From Lolium rigidum (Eukaryota; Streptophyta; Magnoliopsida; Poales; Poaceae), in assembly GCF_022539505.1 (NCBI RefSeq), contig NC_061514.1, forward strand, positions 217,395,837-217,459,836: a stretch of 64,000 bases of DNA, in the 5' to 3' direction. The notes under the pieces are model-generated. The model made no database searches. It saw only the letters and a list, made by a program, of their open reading frames with translations, and was not told where the DNA came from. Shown in pieces: positions 54,746-64,000 of the stretch; the first letter of the stretch is position 1, and each line of letters starts with the position of its first letter. A program made the translations under genes and the position numbers.

Positions 54746-57700
54746 TGTAACGGCCCCGGGTAGTACCCCTAATAGATCTGCTTGTTCTTTTTGTTTCGTT
54801 CATCATCATGGCATATGCATCATACCATCCATGTTTTTACAAAATAAAATTATTTTGTAAACTCTAACTATTTTGTTTTCTTCCTCTCATAAGGTTTATT
54901 TATTAAACCCCTTGTCCTCTCTTTTAATAAACCCTAACCCAAAACTATCATACAATAAAACTATTTTTGTTTCGTTTATCTCCACCTCTTCATTCAAACT
55001 CTAAATTTATTTGAACTGTTTTTAAATCTTTTTGCAAAATAGTTTGGAAGAGAAAAGGGAAAAGGATTTTAAAAATAAAAACCCCTCTCTCCCCCTGGGC
55101 CTCCCTTTTTCATCTCTGGCCCGTCCCCTTTCTCTTCTTCTGCTGCACCAGCCTGAGTTGGCCCAGTCCACCGGCCCATACCCCTTCGTATCGGCCTCTC
55201 TCTTTTCCCCTTTCTTCCTCGATAGCGACATGAGCACGAGAGGAGCGTGCTCCTCCTTTTTCCCTGGCGGACGTCATCCTCCACCACCATAGCGCCAACC
55301 ACTCCCCTCCCCTTTTAATCTCCATCCGAGGCAGGAAAACCCTAGCCCTCTGGCCGCCGCCACTCTCTCCTTTCACCACCACCTTCCTTTTTCGTTTCTC
55401 TGTAAGCAAACGAAGAAACACCACCGCCACCTCGTCGCCATGGCCCCGGCGCTACAGACCTCCCCCCGTCAATCCGAGACCACCACCAGAACCGCCTTGC
55501 TCTCCTCTTCCTCCACACTCAAGGAATCGAGCCGGGGCTCTCCCAATCAACGGGAAAATCGCCGATTCCGTGCTCATGCTGCCGGCGTATTTCTCAAATT
55601 CCGGCCGCCCTCGTCCTCCTCCGGCCAAACCAAGCCCACCTCCGCACTCCTGGTAACATGGCGCATATCCTGGACCCCTCCTTTTTCCCCTTCCTTCCGG
55701 GTTCACTCTGCTGGCGTTGACCGACGTTTTTCCCCGCAGGTGCCGCCGTCGGCGATACTCCGGCGAGCCCCTGGACTCCGTACCGCCTCCATCACCTTCC
55801 CCGTGTCGAGCCGCACCCCTGACGCCATCTCGCCCTTCTTGGTTCGCCCGGAATCTGCAGATCCGTGTTTGTTCTGTGAGTTCAGCCATGGCTTCCAGTT
55901 CTGAGCTTCGCCTCCCGTGGTTCAAGTCGATACGGGCCCTTTCCTTGACACGATCAGACCAACAGCCCAGTGGTAAACACCTTGCCTGCTTACCCATCAG
56001 ATCTTGTGTTCAAATCCAATTACAGGCGATTAAGCCATCCTTTTTGGATTTCATGTTTGTTGAATCAGATCTGGGAGCGTGATGGGCCTCGGCCAGATCC
56101 GTCCAGCACAGCCCAGCAAACCAGGCCGTCAGCGCAGGCGAAGTTTCGGCCCAGAACCGCGCAGGTCTGGTCCAGTTCGAACTCTGCCAAACCCTTCCCT
56201 TTTGTTTTTGCAGAAAATATATATATCTTGCAAAATTCATATCTCTCAAACCGTTTGTCGGAATGCAAAGTATTTTATATGAAAATTGCTCAGAAAAATG
56301 TGCTGAACATGAATATGCCATCAATACATCTGTTAGCATCTCGCATCATGATGCGTCGTGATAGTTTTGCATGTTCACCTAACATATATGCGGAGTATTT
56401 TGGATACCGACTACGGTTTTCCCTGCTCCGTTTAACTTTGAAGTAGCGCACCCCTGCCATGATATGCCATGCTAATCAACACTTTACTTGGCCGATAGAA
56501 ATGCAACTTCAACCTTAATTGTTTGTTCGGGGTTCTGACTCCGATTAATTGGATAAGTAGCATCGCATCATATTTGCCATGTCATGCATGCCTGCATTTT
56601 GCTCATGCCGGTTCTTTATCCGTACTAGTAAGACTTGCATACATTGTTTGTTCCAGCATTTGCTTCTTCCCGGATAGGATCGCGAAGTGATGTGGTGAGA
56701 TACGACAAGTTCTCCGGATGTCCCTCGGCAAGCTTTAATAGGCAAGCATTTCCCTTATACTCCTGCCCCTGCAGAAGTCGCTCACCTATTTTATTTTGCC
56801 TTCTCCCTCTTGCTATCCTTAAGTTGCGTTCTTGTCACGTGTCCCTTTCCACTTGTTACCTCAAGCAGCCCATATTACCACCACCACCTCCTACAGCTAT
56901 TGTTTGGTTATCGGGTCTGCCTTGCGAGTCGTAGTGCATGCTAGTGTTGTTATATATCGTTACCGTTATTGTTATCTTATCGGGTTATATGCTTGGGAAG
57001 AATCATGGTTACTTTAGTTGTTGATATTTTTTTAGCGGAGGCATCGGTGGGTCAGTCGATCGTTTTGTGACGGCTCACTTGTGTTTCCTAAATATCTTAG
57101 GACCCCGAGTTCCAGTTATCCGTTCCGAGATCGAGCGCTCTAACCACACGTGGGTATGCTTACCGGGTCTCCCTCGACCACTGCTCGGAATATACAACTT
57201 TGTCCGAGTGGCTACAATTAGTTTGAATGTTTTGTTTCTCCCGGCGTGCAAGCTTGTCTCTTTGTGGTCGGATGATATGATGTTATTTTTGGGGCCTTGT
57301 ACCCCGTTGTCTCTTGCACGTTCGTAGGTTGCGGTGCCACTGCGAAGTGGTCATCCCGTCGAGCACTCGTCCACCTAGCACGTGATCGCAATAGCTGAGT
57401 CCGCTCGAGCACGCACTGGGACTACGATACGGGTTTAACTTAGTTAGGTGGCTTCCCGGACATTGTTGTAGTGAAGGAGAGTGCGAGTCGTGATATCCAC
57501 CTGTCGTAAGTGGGTTGAGCGTGCGTGTGGGCATATTTGGGCACCCTCGCAGGGTTACAATCTTATCGATAAGCCGTGTCCGCGGTTATGGACGACTTGG
57601 AGCCGTATGACTCGACCATAGACAACTTACACCTGTTGTTCATTAATAATAACTTGCGTAGTAAGTTAGCACAACTTCAATAATAAATGGTTAAAATTTG

Positions 57701-58417
57701 ACAACCGTGTGAGTGCCTTGGTGAGTACCTCTTTGCGAAGGGGAACGCATCGGCAGGGTTATGTTTGCGGAGTATAGAACCGTTAGTTGTGCGCTCTCTC
57801 ACCTTCTCTGATTAGACGAATGTTGTAGAGTGTCTCTATAGGTTTTTAGTGCTTGCATGCTACGCCGCTTAACCCCACCATATTGCCTATGACGTTCCTC
57901 TTGCGTCCTCTAAGTCCCCTGCGTGCCTCAAGTACAAAGGACGACCGGTTGACGAATGCTTATACGTCTTGAAGTCTTGTTAAGTACGAACCCGTACTTA
58001 TTGTCGCTTCTACGGGATATAACCGGGCAGGTATGAAGATATGTTTGATGAAGACGACGTTAGCAAGGTTACCCTTCCGCTTGGCTCGGGCAGGGTTATG
58101 GACGCCATCTGGTTATCTTCGTGACTCTTAGTCCAATTTGTATCTTGTCCGTACTCGGACGTATTTGATCTTCTCGTATGATTTGGATCTTTGTATTGTA
58201 TATTTGTATTTTGACTCGTTGGAGTCGTTGTTGTAATACATGTATCTTGTGGGCTCTATTGTAAATCTGTTGTAATGTTACTACTCGTGTTAATTCCTCT
58301 GGCATCACGTGTGTGATTCGTCGCGCACGTCGTGTCGGAGGGCGTCTCTGGATCGATATCGTGCAGATTTCGGCGGGATCGCTGGAATCCTCAAGGTACC
58401 GGTTCCGGGGCGTCACA
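54746..58417 (+). repeat. LTR 1 of the array (3672 bp)
   Basis: Nearly identical to LTR 2, with scattered substitutions and small indels concentrated at 57150-58150. It contains polypyrimidine and CT-rich stretches at 55083-55300 and an ORF at 55440-55904 also kept in LTR 2. Confidence 0.92.
55440..55904 (+). other. 154-aa ORF inside LTR 1, coding status doubtful
   Basis: MAPALQTSPRQSETTTR.. is a Ser/Pro/Arg/Thr-rich frame without a recognised domain. The same ORF in LTR 2 differs by two residues (P to L near the start, L to P in the SSSTxKES segment). That is about what identical-by-duplication copies would show, so conservation is not evidence for function. The antisense 181-aa frame is equally open, which argues for composition rather than coding. 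Confidence 0.3.
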
Positions 58418-58884
58418 AGTTGGTATCAGAGCCTCAGGTTGACGGTACCCCACTAGTCCAGCCTGTAGGATAACCTTGCCAACGGTCGTTAAGTTTAGTG
58501 TGTCAAAACTATTTTCTAAAATTCGTTGGATAGATCTGATTAGCTCTGAATTTCCTCCTTACCTCTATTCTTTCTCTTCTCACCTTTGCGAGTTTTGAAT
58601 ATTCTCTTATCTGCTTCTCTGAGTTTTAGGTCTCTACGCGGGTTCGACGATCTTTTCCTTTATCCTAATAGGTCCGATATTCGGAGGTTCCACCAGAAGC
58701 ACTTCATAATCAACGACGGAGCAACTACTCTTGTTAGTGGTGTCGACCAATCAGCATGGAGCAAGAATTCTTGTTAGTGGTGTTGAGGAGATCGACACGT
58801 CGCCTGAAGACCCGATAGATCACCTCTCTCCCCCGTACCTTGAGGTGGGATCTCGGGGCGCGATCCCTTGTTAGTGGTGTCGAT
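58418..58884 (+). other. Internal segment 1 (467 bp) with primer site and three copies of a 17-bp motif
   Basis: Starts with the primer site TTGGTATCAGAGCC (58420-58433). CTTGTTAGTGGTGTCGA occurs at 58730, 58770 (one change) and 58867; the last copy ends one base before the next LTR. No purine-rich tract precedes LTR 2. A short frame at 58586-58777 has no recognised similarity. Confidence 0.85.
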
Positions 58885-61800
58885 TGTAACGGCCCCGGGT
58901 AGTACCCCTAATAGATCTGCTTGTTCTTTTTGTTTCGTTCATCATCATGGCATATGCATCATACCATCCATGTTTTTACAAAATAAAATTATTTTGTAAA
59001 CTCTAACTATTTTGTTTTCTTCCTCTCATAAGGTTTATTTATTAAACCCCTTGTCCTCTCTTTTAATAAACCCTAACCCAAAACTATCATACAATAAAAC
59101 TATTTTTGTTTCGTTTATCTCCACCTCTTCATTCAAACTCTAAATTTATTTGAACTGTTTTTAAATCTTTTTGCAAAATAGTTTGGAAGAGAAAAGGGAA
59201 AAGGATTTTAAAAATAAAAACCCCTCTCTCCCCCCTGGGCCTCCCTTTTTCATCTCTGGCCCGTCCCCTTTCTCTTCTTCTGCTGCACCAGCCTGAGTTG
59301 GCCCAGTCCACCGGCCCATACCCCTTCGTATCGGCCTCTCTCTTTTCCCCTTTCTTCCTCGATAGCGACATGAGCACGAGAGGAGCGTGCTCCTCCTTTT
59401 TCCCTGGCGGACGTCATCCTCCACCACCATAGCGCCAACCACTCCCCTCCCCTTTTAATCTCCATCCGAGGCAGGAAAACCCTAGCCCTCTTCCCTCTGG
59501 CCGCCGCCACTCTCTCCTTTCACCACCACCTTCCTTTTTCGTTTCTCTGTAAGCAAACGAAGAAACACCACCGCCACCTCGTCGCCATGGCCCTGGCGCT
59601 ACAGACCTCCCCCCGTCAATCCGAGACCACCACCAGAACCGCCTTGCTCTCCTCTTCCTCCACACCCAAGGAATCGAGCCGGGGCTCTCCCAATCAACGG
59701 GAAAATCGCCGATTCCGTGCTCATGCTGCCGGCGTATTTCTCAAATTCCGGCCGCCCTCGTCCTCCTCCGGCCAAACCAAGCCCACCTCCGCACTCCTGG
59801 TAACATGGCGCATATCCTGGACCCCTCCTTTTTCCCCTTCCTTCCGGGTTCACTCTGCTGGCGTTGACCGACGTTTTTCCCCGCAGGTGCCGCCGTCGGC
59901 GATACTCCGGCGAGCCCCTGGACTCCGTACCGCCTCCATCACCTTCCCCGTGTCGAGCCGCACCCCTGACGCCATCTCGCCCTTCTTGGTTCGCCCGGAA
60001 TCTGCAGATCCGTGTTTGTTCTGTGAGTTCAGCCATGGCTTCCAGTTCTGAGCTTCGCCTCCCGTGGTTCAAGTCGATACGGGCCCTTTCCTTGACACGA
60101 TCAGACCAACAGCCCAGTGGTAAACACCTTGCCTGCTTACCCATCAGATCTTGTGTTCAAATCCAATTACAGGCGATTAAGCCATCCTTTTTGGATTTCA
60201 TGTTTGTTGAATCAGATCTGGGAGCGTGATGGGCCTCGGCCAGATCCGTCCAGCACAGCCCAGCAAACCAGGCCGTCAGCGCAGGCGAGGTTTCGGCCCA
60301 GAACCGCGCAGGTCTGGTCCAGTTCGAACTCTGCCAAACCCTTCCCTTTTGTTTTTGCAGAAAATATATATATATCTTGCAAAATTCATATCTCTCAAAC
60401 CGTTTGTCGGAATGCAAAGTATTTTATATGAAAATTTCTCAGAAAAATGTGCTGAACATGAATATGCCATCAATACATCTGTTAGCATCTCGCATCATGA
60501 TGCGTCGTGATAGTTTTGTATGTTCGCCTAACATATATGCGGAGTATTTTGGATACCGACTACGGTTTTCCCTACTCCGTTTAACTTTGAAGTAGCGCAC
60601 CCCTGCCATGATATGCCATGCTAATCAACACTTTACTTGGCCGATAGAAATGCAACTTCAACCTTAATTGTTTGTCCGGGGTTCTGACTCCGATTAATTG
60701 GATAAGTAGCATCGCATCATATTTGCCATGTCATGCATGCCTGCATCTTGCTCATGCCGGTTATTTATCCGTAGTAGTAAGACTTGCATACATTGTTTGT
60801 TCCAACATTTGCTTCTTCCCGGATAGGATCGCGAAGTGATGTGGTGAGATACGACAAGTTCTCCGGATGTCCCTCGGCAAGCTTTAACAGGCAAGCATTT
60901 CCCTTATACTCCTGCCCCTGCAGAAGTCGCTCACCTATTTTATTTTGCCTTCTCCCTCTTGCTATCCTTAAGTTGCGTTCTTGTCACGTGTCCCTTTCCA
61001 CTTGTTACCTCAAGCGGCCCATATTACCACCACCACCTCCTACTGCCTATTGTTTGGTTATCGGGTCTGCCTTGCGAGTCGTAGTGCATGCTAGTGTTGT
61101 TATATATCGTTACCGTTATTGTTATCTTATCGGGTTATATGCTGGGAAGAATCATGGTTACTTTAGTTGTTGATATTTTTTTTAGCGGAGGCATCGGTGG
61201 GTCAGCTGATCGTTTTGTGACGGCTCACTTGTGTTTCCTAAATATCTTAGGACCCCGAGTTCCTGTTATCTGTTCCGAGATCGAGCGCTCTAACCACACG
61301 TGGGTATGCTTACCGGGTCTCCCTCGACCACCGCTCGAATATACAACTTTGTCCAAGTGGCTACAATTAGTTTGAATGTTTTGTTTCTCCCGGGCGTGCA
61401 AGCTTGTCTCTTTGTGGTCGGATGATATGATGTTATTTTTGGGGCCTTGTACCCCGTTGTCTCTTGCACGTTCGTAGGTTGCGGTGCCACCGCGAAGTGG
61501 TCATCCCGCCGGGCACCGTCCACCTAGCACGCAGTCGCAATAGCCGAGTCCGCTCGGAGCACGTGCGGACTCTGATACGGGTTTAACTTAGTTAGGTGGC
61601 TTCCTGGACATTGTTGTAGTGAAGGAGAGTGCGAGTCGTGATATCCACCTGTCGTAAGTGGGTTGAGCGTGCGTGTGGGCATATTTGGGCACCCCTGCAG
61701 GGTTACAATCTTATCGATAAGCCGTGTCCGCGGTTATGGACGACTTGGAGCTGTATGACTCGACCATAGACAACTTACACCTGTTGTTCATTAATAATAA

Positions 61801-62563
61801 CTTGCGTAGTAAGTTAGCACAACTTCAATAATAAATGGTTAAAATTTGACAACTGTGTGAGTGCCTTGGTGAGTACCTCTTTGCGAAGGGGGAACGCATC
61901 GGCAGGGTTATGTTTGCAGAGTATAGAACTGTTAGTTGTGCGCTCTCTCACCTTCTCTGATTAGACGAATGTTGTAGAGTGTCTCTATAGGTTTTTAGTG
62001 CTTGCGCGCTGCCGCTTAACCCCACCATATTGCCTATGACGTTCCTCTTGCGTCCTCTAAGTCCCATGCGTGCCTCAAGTACAAAGGACGATCGGTTGAC
62101 GAATGCTTATACGTCTTGAAGTCTTGTTAAGTACGAACCCGTACTTATTGTCGCTTCTACGGGATATAACCGGGCAGGTATGAAGATATGTTTGATGAAG
62201 ACGACGTTAGCAAGGTTACCCTTCCGGCTTGGCCTGGGCAGGGTTATGGACGCCACTGGTTATCTTCAGGACTCTTAGTCCAATTTGTATCTTGTCCGTA
62301 CTCGGACGTATTTGATCTTCTGTATGATTTGGATCTTTGTATTGTATATTTGTATTTTGACTCGTTGGAGTCGTTGTTGTAATACATGTATCTTGTGGGC
62401 TCTATTGTAAATCTGTTGTAATGTTACTACTCGTGTTAATTCCTCTGGCATCACGTGTGTGATTCGTCGCGCACGTCGTGCCGGAGGGCGTCTCCGGATC
62501 GATATCGTGCGGATTTCGGCGGGATCGCTGGAATCCTCAAGGTACCGGTTCCGGGGCGTCACA
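58885..62563 (+). repeat. LTR 2 of the array (3679 bp)
   Basis: Full-length copy of LTR 1, with a 6 bp insertion (TTCCCT) near 59490 and small length changes later. It carries the same internal ORF at 59587-60051. Confidence 0.92.
59587..60051 (+). other. 154-aa ORF inside LTR 2, counterpart of 55440-55904
   Basis: Same length and frame as the ORF in LTR 1. See there for why coding status is doubtful. Confidence 0.3.
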
Positions 62564-63030
62564 AGTTGGTATCAGAGCCTCAGGTTGACGGTACCCCTCT
62601 AGTCCAGCCTGTAGGATAACCTTGCCAACGGTCGTTAAGTTTAGTGTGTCAAAACTATTTTCTAAAATTCGTTGGATAGATCTGATTAGCTCTGAATTTT
62701 CTCCTTGCCTCTATTCTTTCTCTTCTCACCTTTGCGAGTTTTGAATATTCTCTTATCTGCTTCTCTGAGTTTTAGGTCTCTACGCGGGTTCGACGATCTT
62801 TTCCTTTATCCTAATAGGTCCGATATTCGGAGGTTCCACCAGAAGCACTTCATAATCAACAGCGGAGCAACTACTCTTGTTAGTGGTGTCGACCAATCAG
62901 CATGGAGCAAGAATTCTTGTTAGTGGTGTTGAGGAGATCGACACGTCGCCTGAAGACCCGATAGATCACCTCTCTCCCCCGTACCTTGAGGTTGGATCTC
63001 GGGGCGCGATCCCTTGTTAGTGGTGTCGAT
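62564..63030 (+). other. Internal segment 2 (467 bp)
   Basis: Same length as internal segment 1, with primer site at 62566 and the three 17 bp motifs. It differs by only a handful of bases (for example AACGACGGAGC becomes AACAGCGGAGC near 62859). Confidence 0.85.
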
Positions 63031-63183
63031 TGTAACGGCCCCGGGTAGTACCCCTAATAGATCTGCTTGTTCTTTTTGTTTCGTTCATCATCATGGCATA
63101 TGCATCATACCATCCATGTTTTTACAAAATAAAATTATTTTGTAAACTCTAACTATTTTGTTTTCTTCCTCTCATAAGGTTTA
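63031..63183 (+). repeat. LTR 3 of the array, truncated after 153 bp
   Basis: Identical by eye to the first 153 bases of LTR 1 and LTR 2, ending in CTCATAAGGTTTA. There the others continue TTTATTAAACC and this one continues CTAGGACAATGC. Confidence 0.92.
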
Positions 63184-64000
63184 CTAGGACAATGCCCGCG
63201 CGTTGCGGCGGAAGAACTAAATATATTAACTTCAAAATAGGAAATGGAAAATTGCTCTAGCAACATGGCTGGATAAAATAATTTTTTACCTTTCTTCATA
63301 AATAATGGAGTTCATAAGATGATGCAGAAGAAGAACAAAGAATTCATACACACCAGGTGGTCGATCGTCAACGTCCCGGAGTGCTAGGCCATAAGAGGGA
63401 ACCACCAGGCGGAGGTCTAGTCTCGATCGAGTACGAACTCACGATGACGTGTGATTCATGGCCGTGTTAACATGATTCAATGGAGAAGTAGACGAACCAT
63501 TTTGATGATGGCCACGTCCAGGCAACGGACGGATCTTCACCGAAGCGCTTTTTCCTACCTCCATGGGCCATCGCCGTTGATTCCTAGGGCCAGCACCACC
63601 GTGCCCACTTGGCTACTTGCCGTATCGGCCATTGTATCATGTTTGGAGGTGGCTACGAGAGCTTTCTATTCATCATAGCTTAGATCGGTGTTGTTATCGA
63701 TGGATGTTGTGGCGATGGTTCGAAAATCAACTCGATGGCACGTCCGAGTCACACGAGGTCGTCCTGAAGCCGGGTCCAATAACACACCGAGATTGCCGCG
63801 CCGCGTGAGCGCGGAAGCCCAAGCGGACCCGGATAGGAGCGGACAACGTGGCCAAGGAGGCCACCGCGGAGGTTGTACGTCTTCCATCACAAGGTCGAGG
63901 TTGTTCGCCGCTCCTTGTATCTTGCTCGTCGCTCAGGATAACAAAGTTGAAATACTATTTGTTTCTTTTCTACAATTGCCAATGTTCGTGAGGATTGACT
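63184..64000. other. Unclassified sequence after the array, no gene supported
   Basis: Begins with (A)CTAGGACAATGCCCGCGCG, similar to the motif at 26064, and becomes GC-balanced after 63350. Short frames at 63451-63678 and 63666-63890 show no recognisable domain. It may be the end of another mobile element that truncated LTR 3. Confidence 0.4.

Larger units (their letters stand above)
54746..63183 (+). mobile_element. Tandem array of a non-autonomous LTR element: LTR-internal-LTR-internal-LTR(start)
   Basis: Three LTR starts (TGTAACGGCCCCGGG) at 54746, 58885 and 63031 give repeat periods of 4139 and 4146 bp. The first two LTRs end GGGGCGTCACA and are followed by AGTTGGTATCAGAGCCT, a methionine-tRNA type primer site. 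The internal segments are both 467 bp. The third LTR breaks off after 153 bp at 63183. LTR termini form an imperfect inverted repeat (TGTAACGGCCCC against TGTGACGCCCC). No gag or pol motif occurs in the array. Confidence 0.92.

Noticed and set aside
55452..55997. 181-aa antisense ORF in LTR 1 (and its twin at 59599-60144)
   Set aside because: It overlaps the forward 154-aa ORF in GC-rich DNA, has no recognisable domain, and its conservation is explained by duplication of the LTR.
1..64000. tRNA, rRNA or CRISPR-like arrays
   Set aside because: By eye no tRNA cloverleaf, rRNA segment or regular spacer-repeat array was found; the tandem repeats seen are few, long or within retroelements. A tRNA scan would be needed to exclude short genes.

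Overview
This is a plant nuclear window. Mono-exonic retroelement genes, a spliced host gene with GT-AG introns, Stowaway, PIF/Harbinger and Mutator-type DNA transposons, and layers of nested Ty3/gypsy LTR retrotransposons together point to a large grass genome. Several LTR starts (for example TGATACGTCTCCGACG) look like Triticeae or related Pooideae, but that assignment is inference from memory of repeat families, not a search. Two runs of exactly 100 N (2094-2193 and 34232-34331) are assembly gaps.

Layout. 1-4180: debris of several LTR elements, including an inverted 5' part of the same non-autonomous family that sits complete at 9104-16069. 4181-8550: a Harbinger-like element (4787-6201, TAA target duplication) and a spliced but broken PIF/Harbinger ORF1-like gene (6777-8436). 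8551-17021: a Mutator-like element with about 150 bp terminal inverted repeats and a perfect 9 bp target duplication, carrying GC-rich gene-fragment-like DNA and split by a complete LTR retrotransposon (9104-16069, 5 bp duplication GCGGG). 17404-25904: ten well-spliced exons of the one convincing host gene, encoding 364 codons of a polytopic membrane protein that I think is the N-terminal membrane half of an MTP12/ZnT5-like zinc transporter. Its 5 kb first intron carries a Stowaway MITE and a truncated Harbinger element. The last exon ends at a good splice donor, but no following exon is visible in the remaining 38 kb.

26412-32014: inverted gypsy element, truncated in integrase. 32908-33950: decayed Harbinger transposase. 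34445-36130 and 41937-42446: remains of a non-autonomous element whose LTR is related to the one at 49108. 36131-41936: 3' half of a Tat-lineage gypsy element with spliced antisense genes, a PPT-like repeat array and a 3' LTR. 42447-49107: another Tat-type element (LTR, gag, protease, RT, two RNase H domains, start of integrase) with frameshifts and three in-frame stops, cut by an inverted gypsy element (49108-52976). That element is cut in turn by a TGTTATCACC-type element (52977-54745), itself cut by an unusual array (54746-63183).

The array is the most striking structure: LTR (3672 bp), 467 bp internal, LTR (3679 bp), 467 bp internal, LTR start (153 bp). It is a near-perfect 4.14 kb tandem repeat with a methionine-tRNA type primer site after each complete LTR, no coding capacity resembling gag or pol, and no evident polypurine tract. 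Apart from the host gene, almost everything here is mobile DNA, mostly broken; the genes do not form a common pathway but a stratigraphy of insertions.
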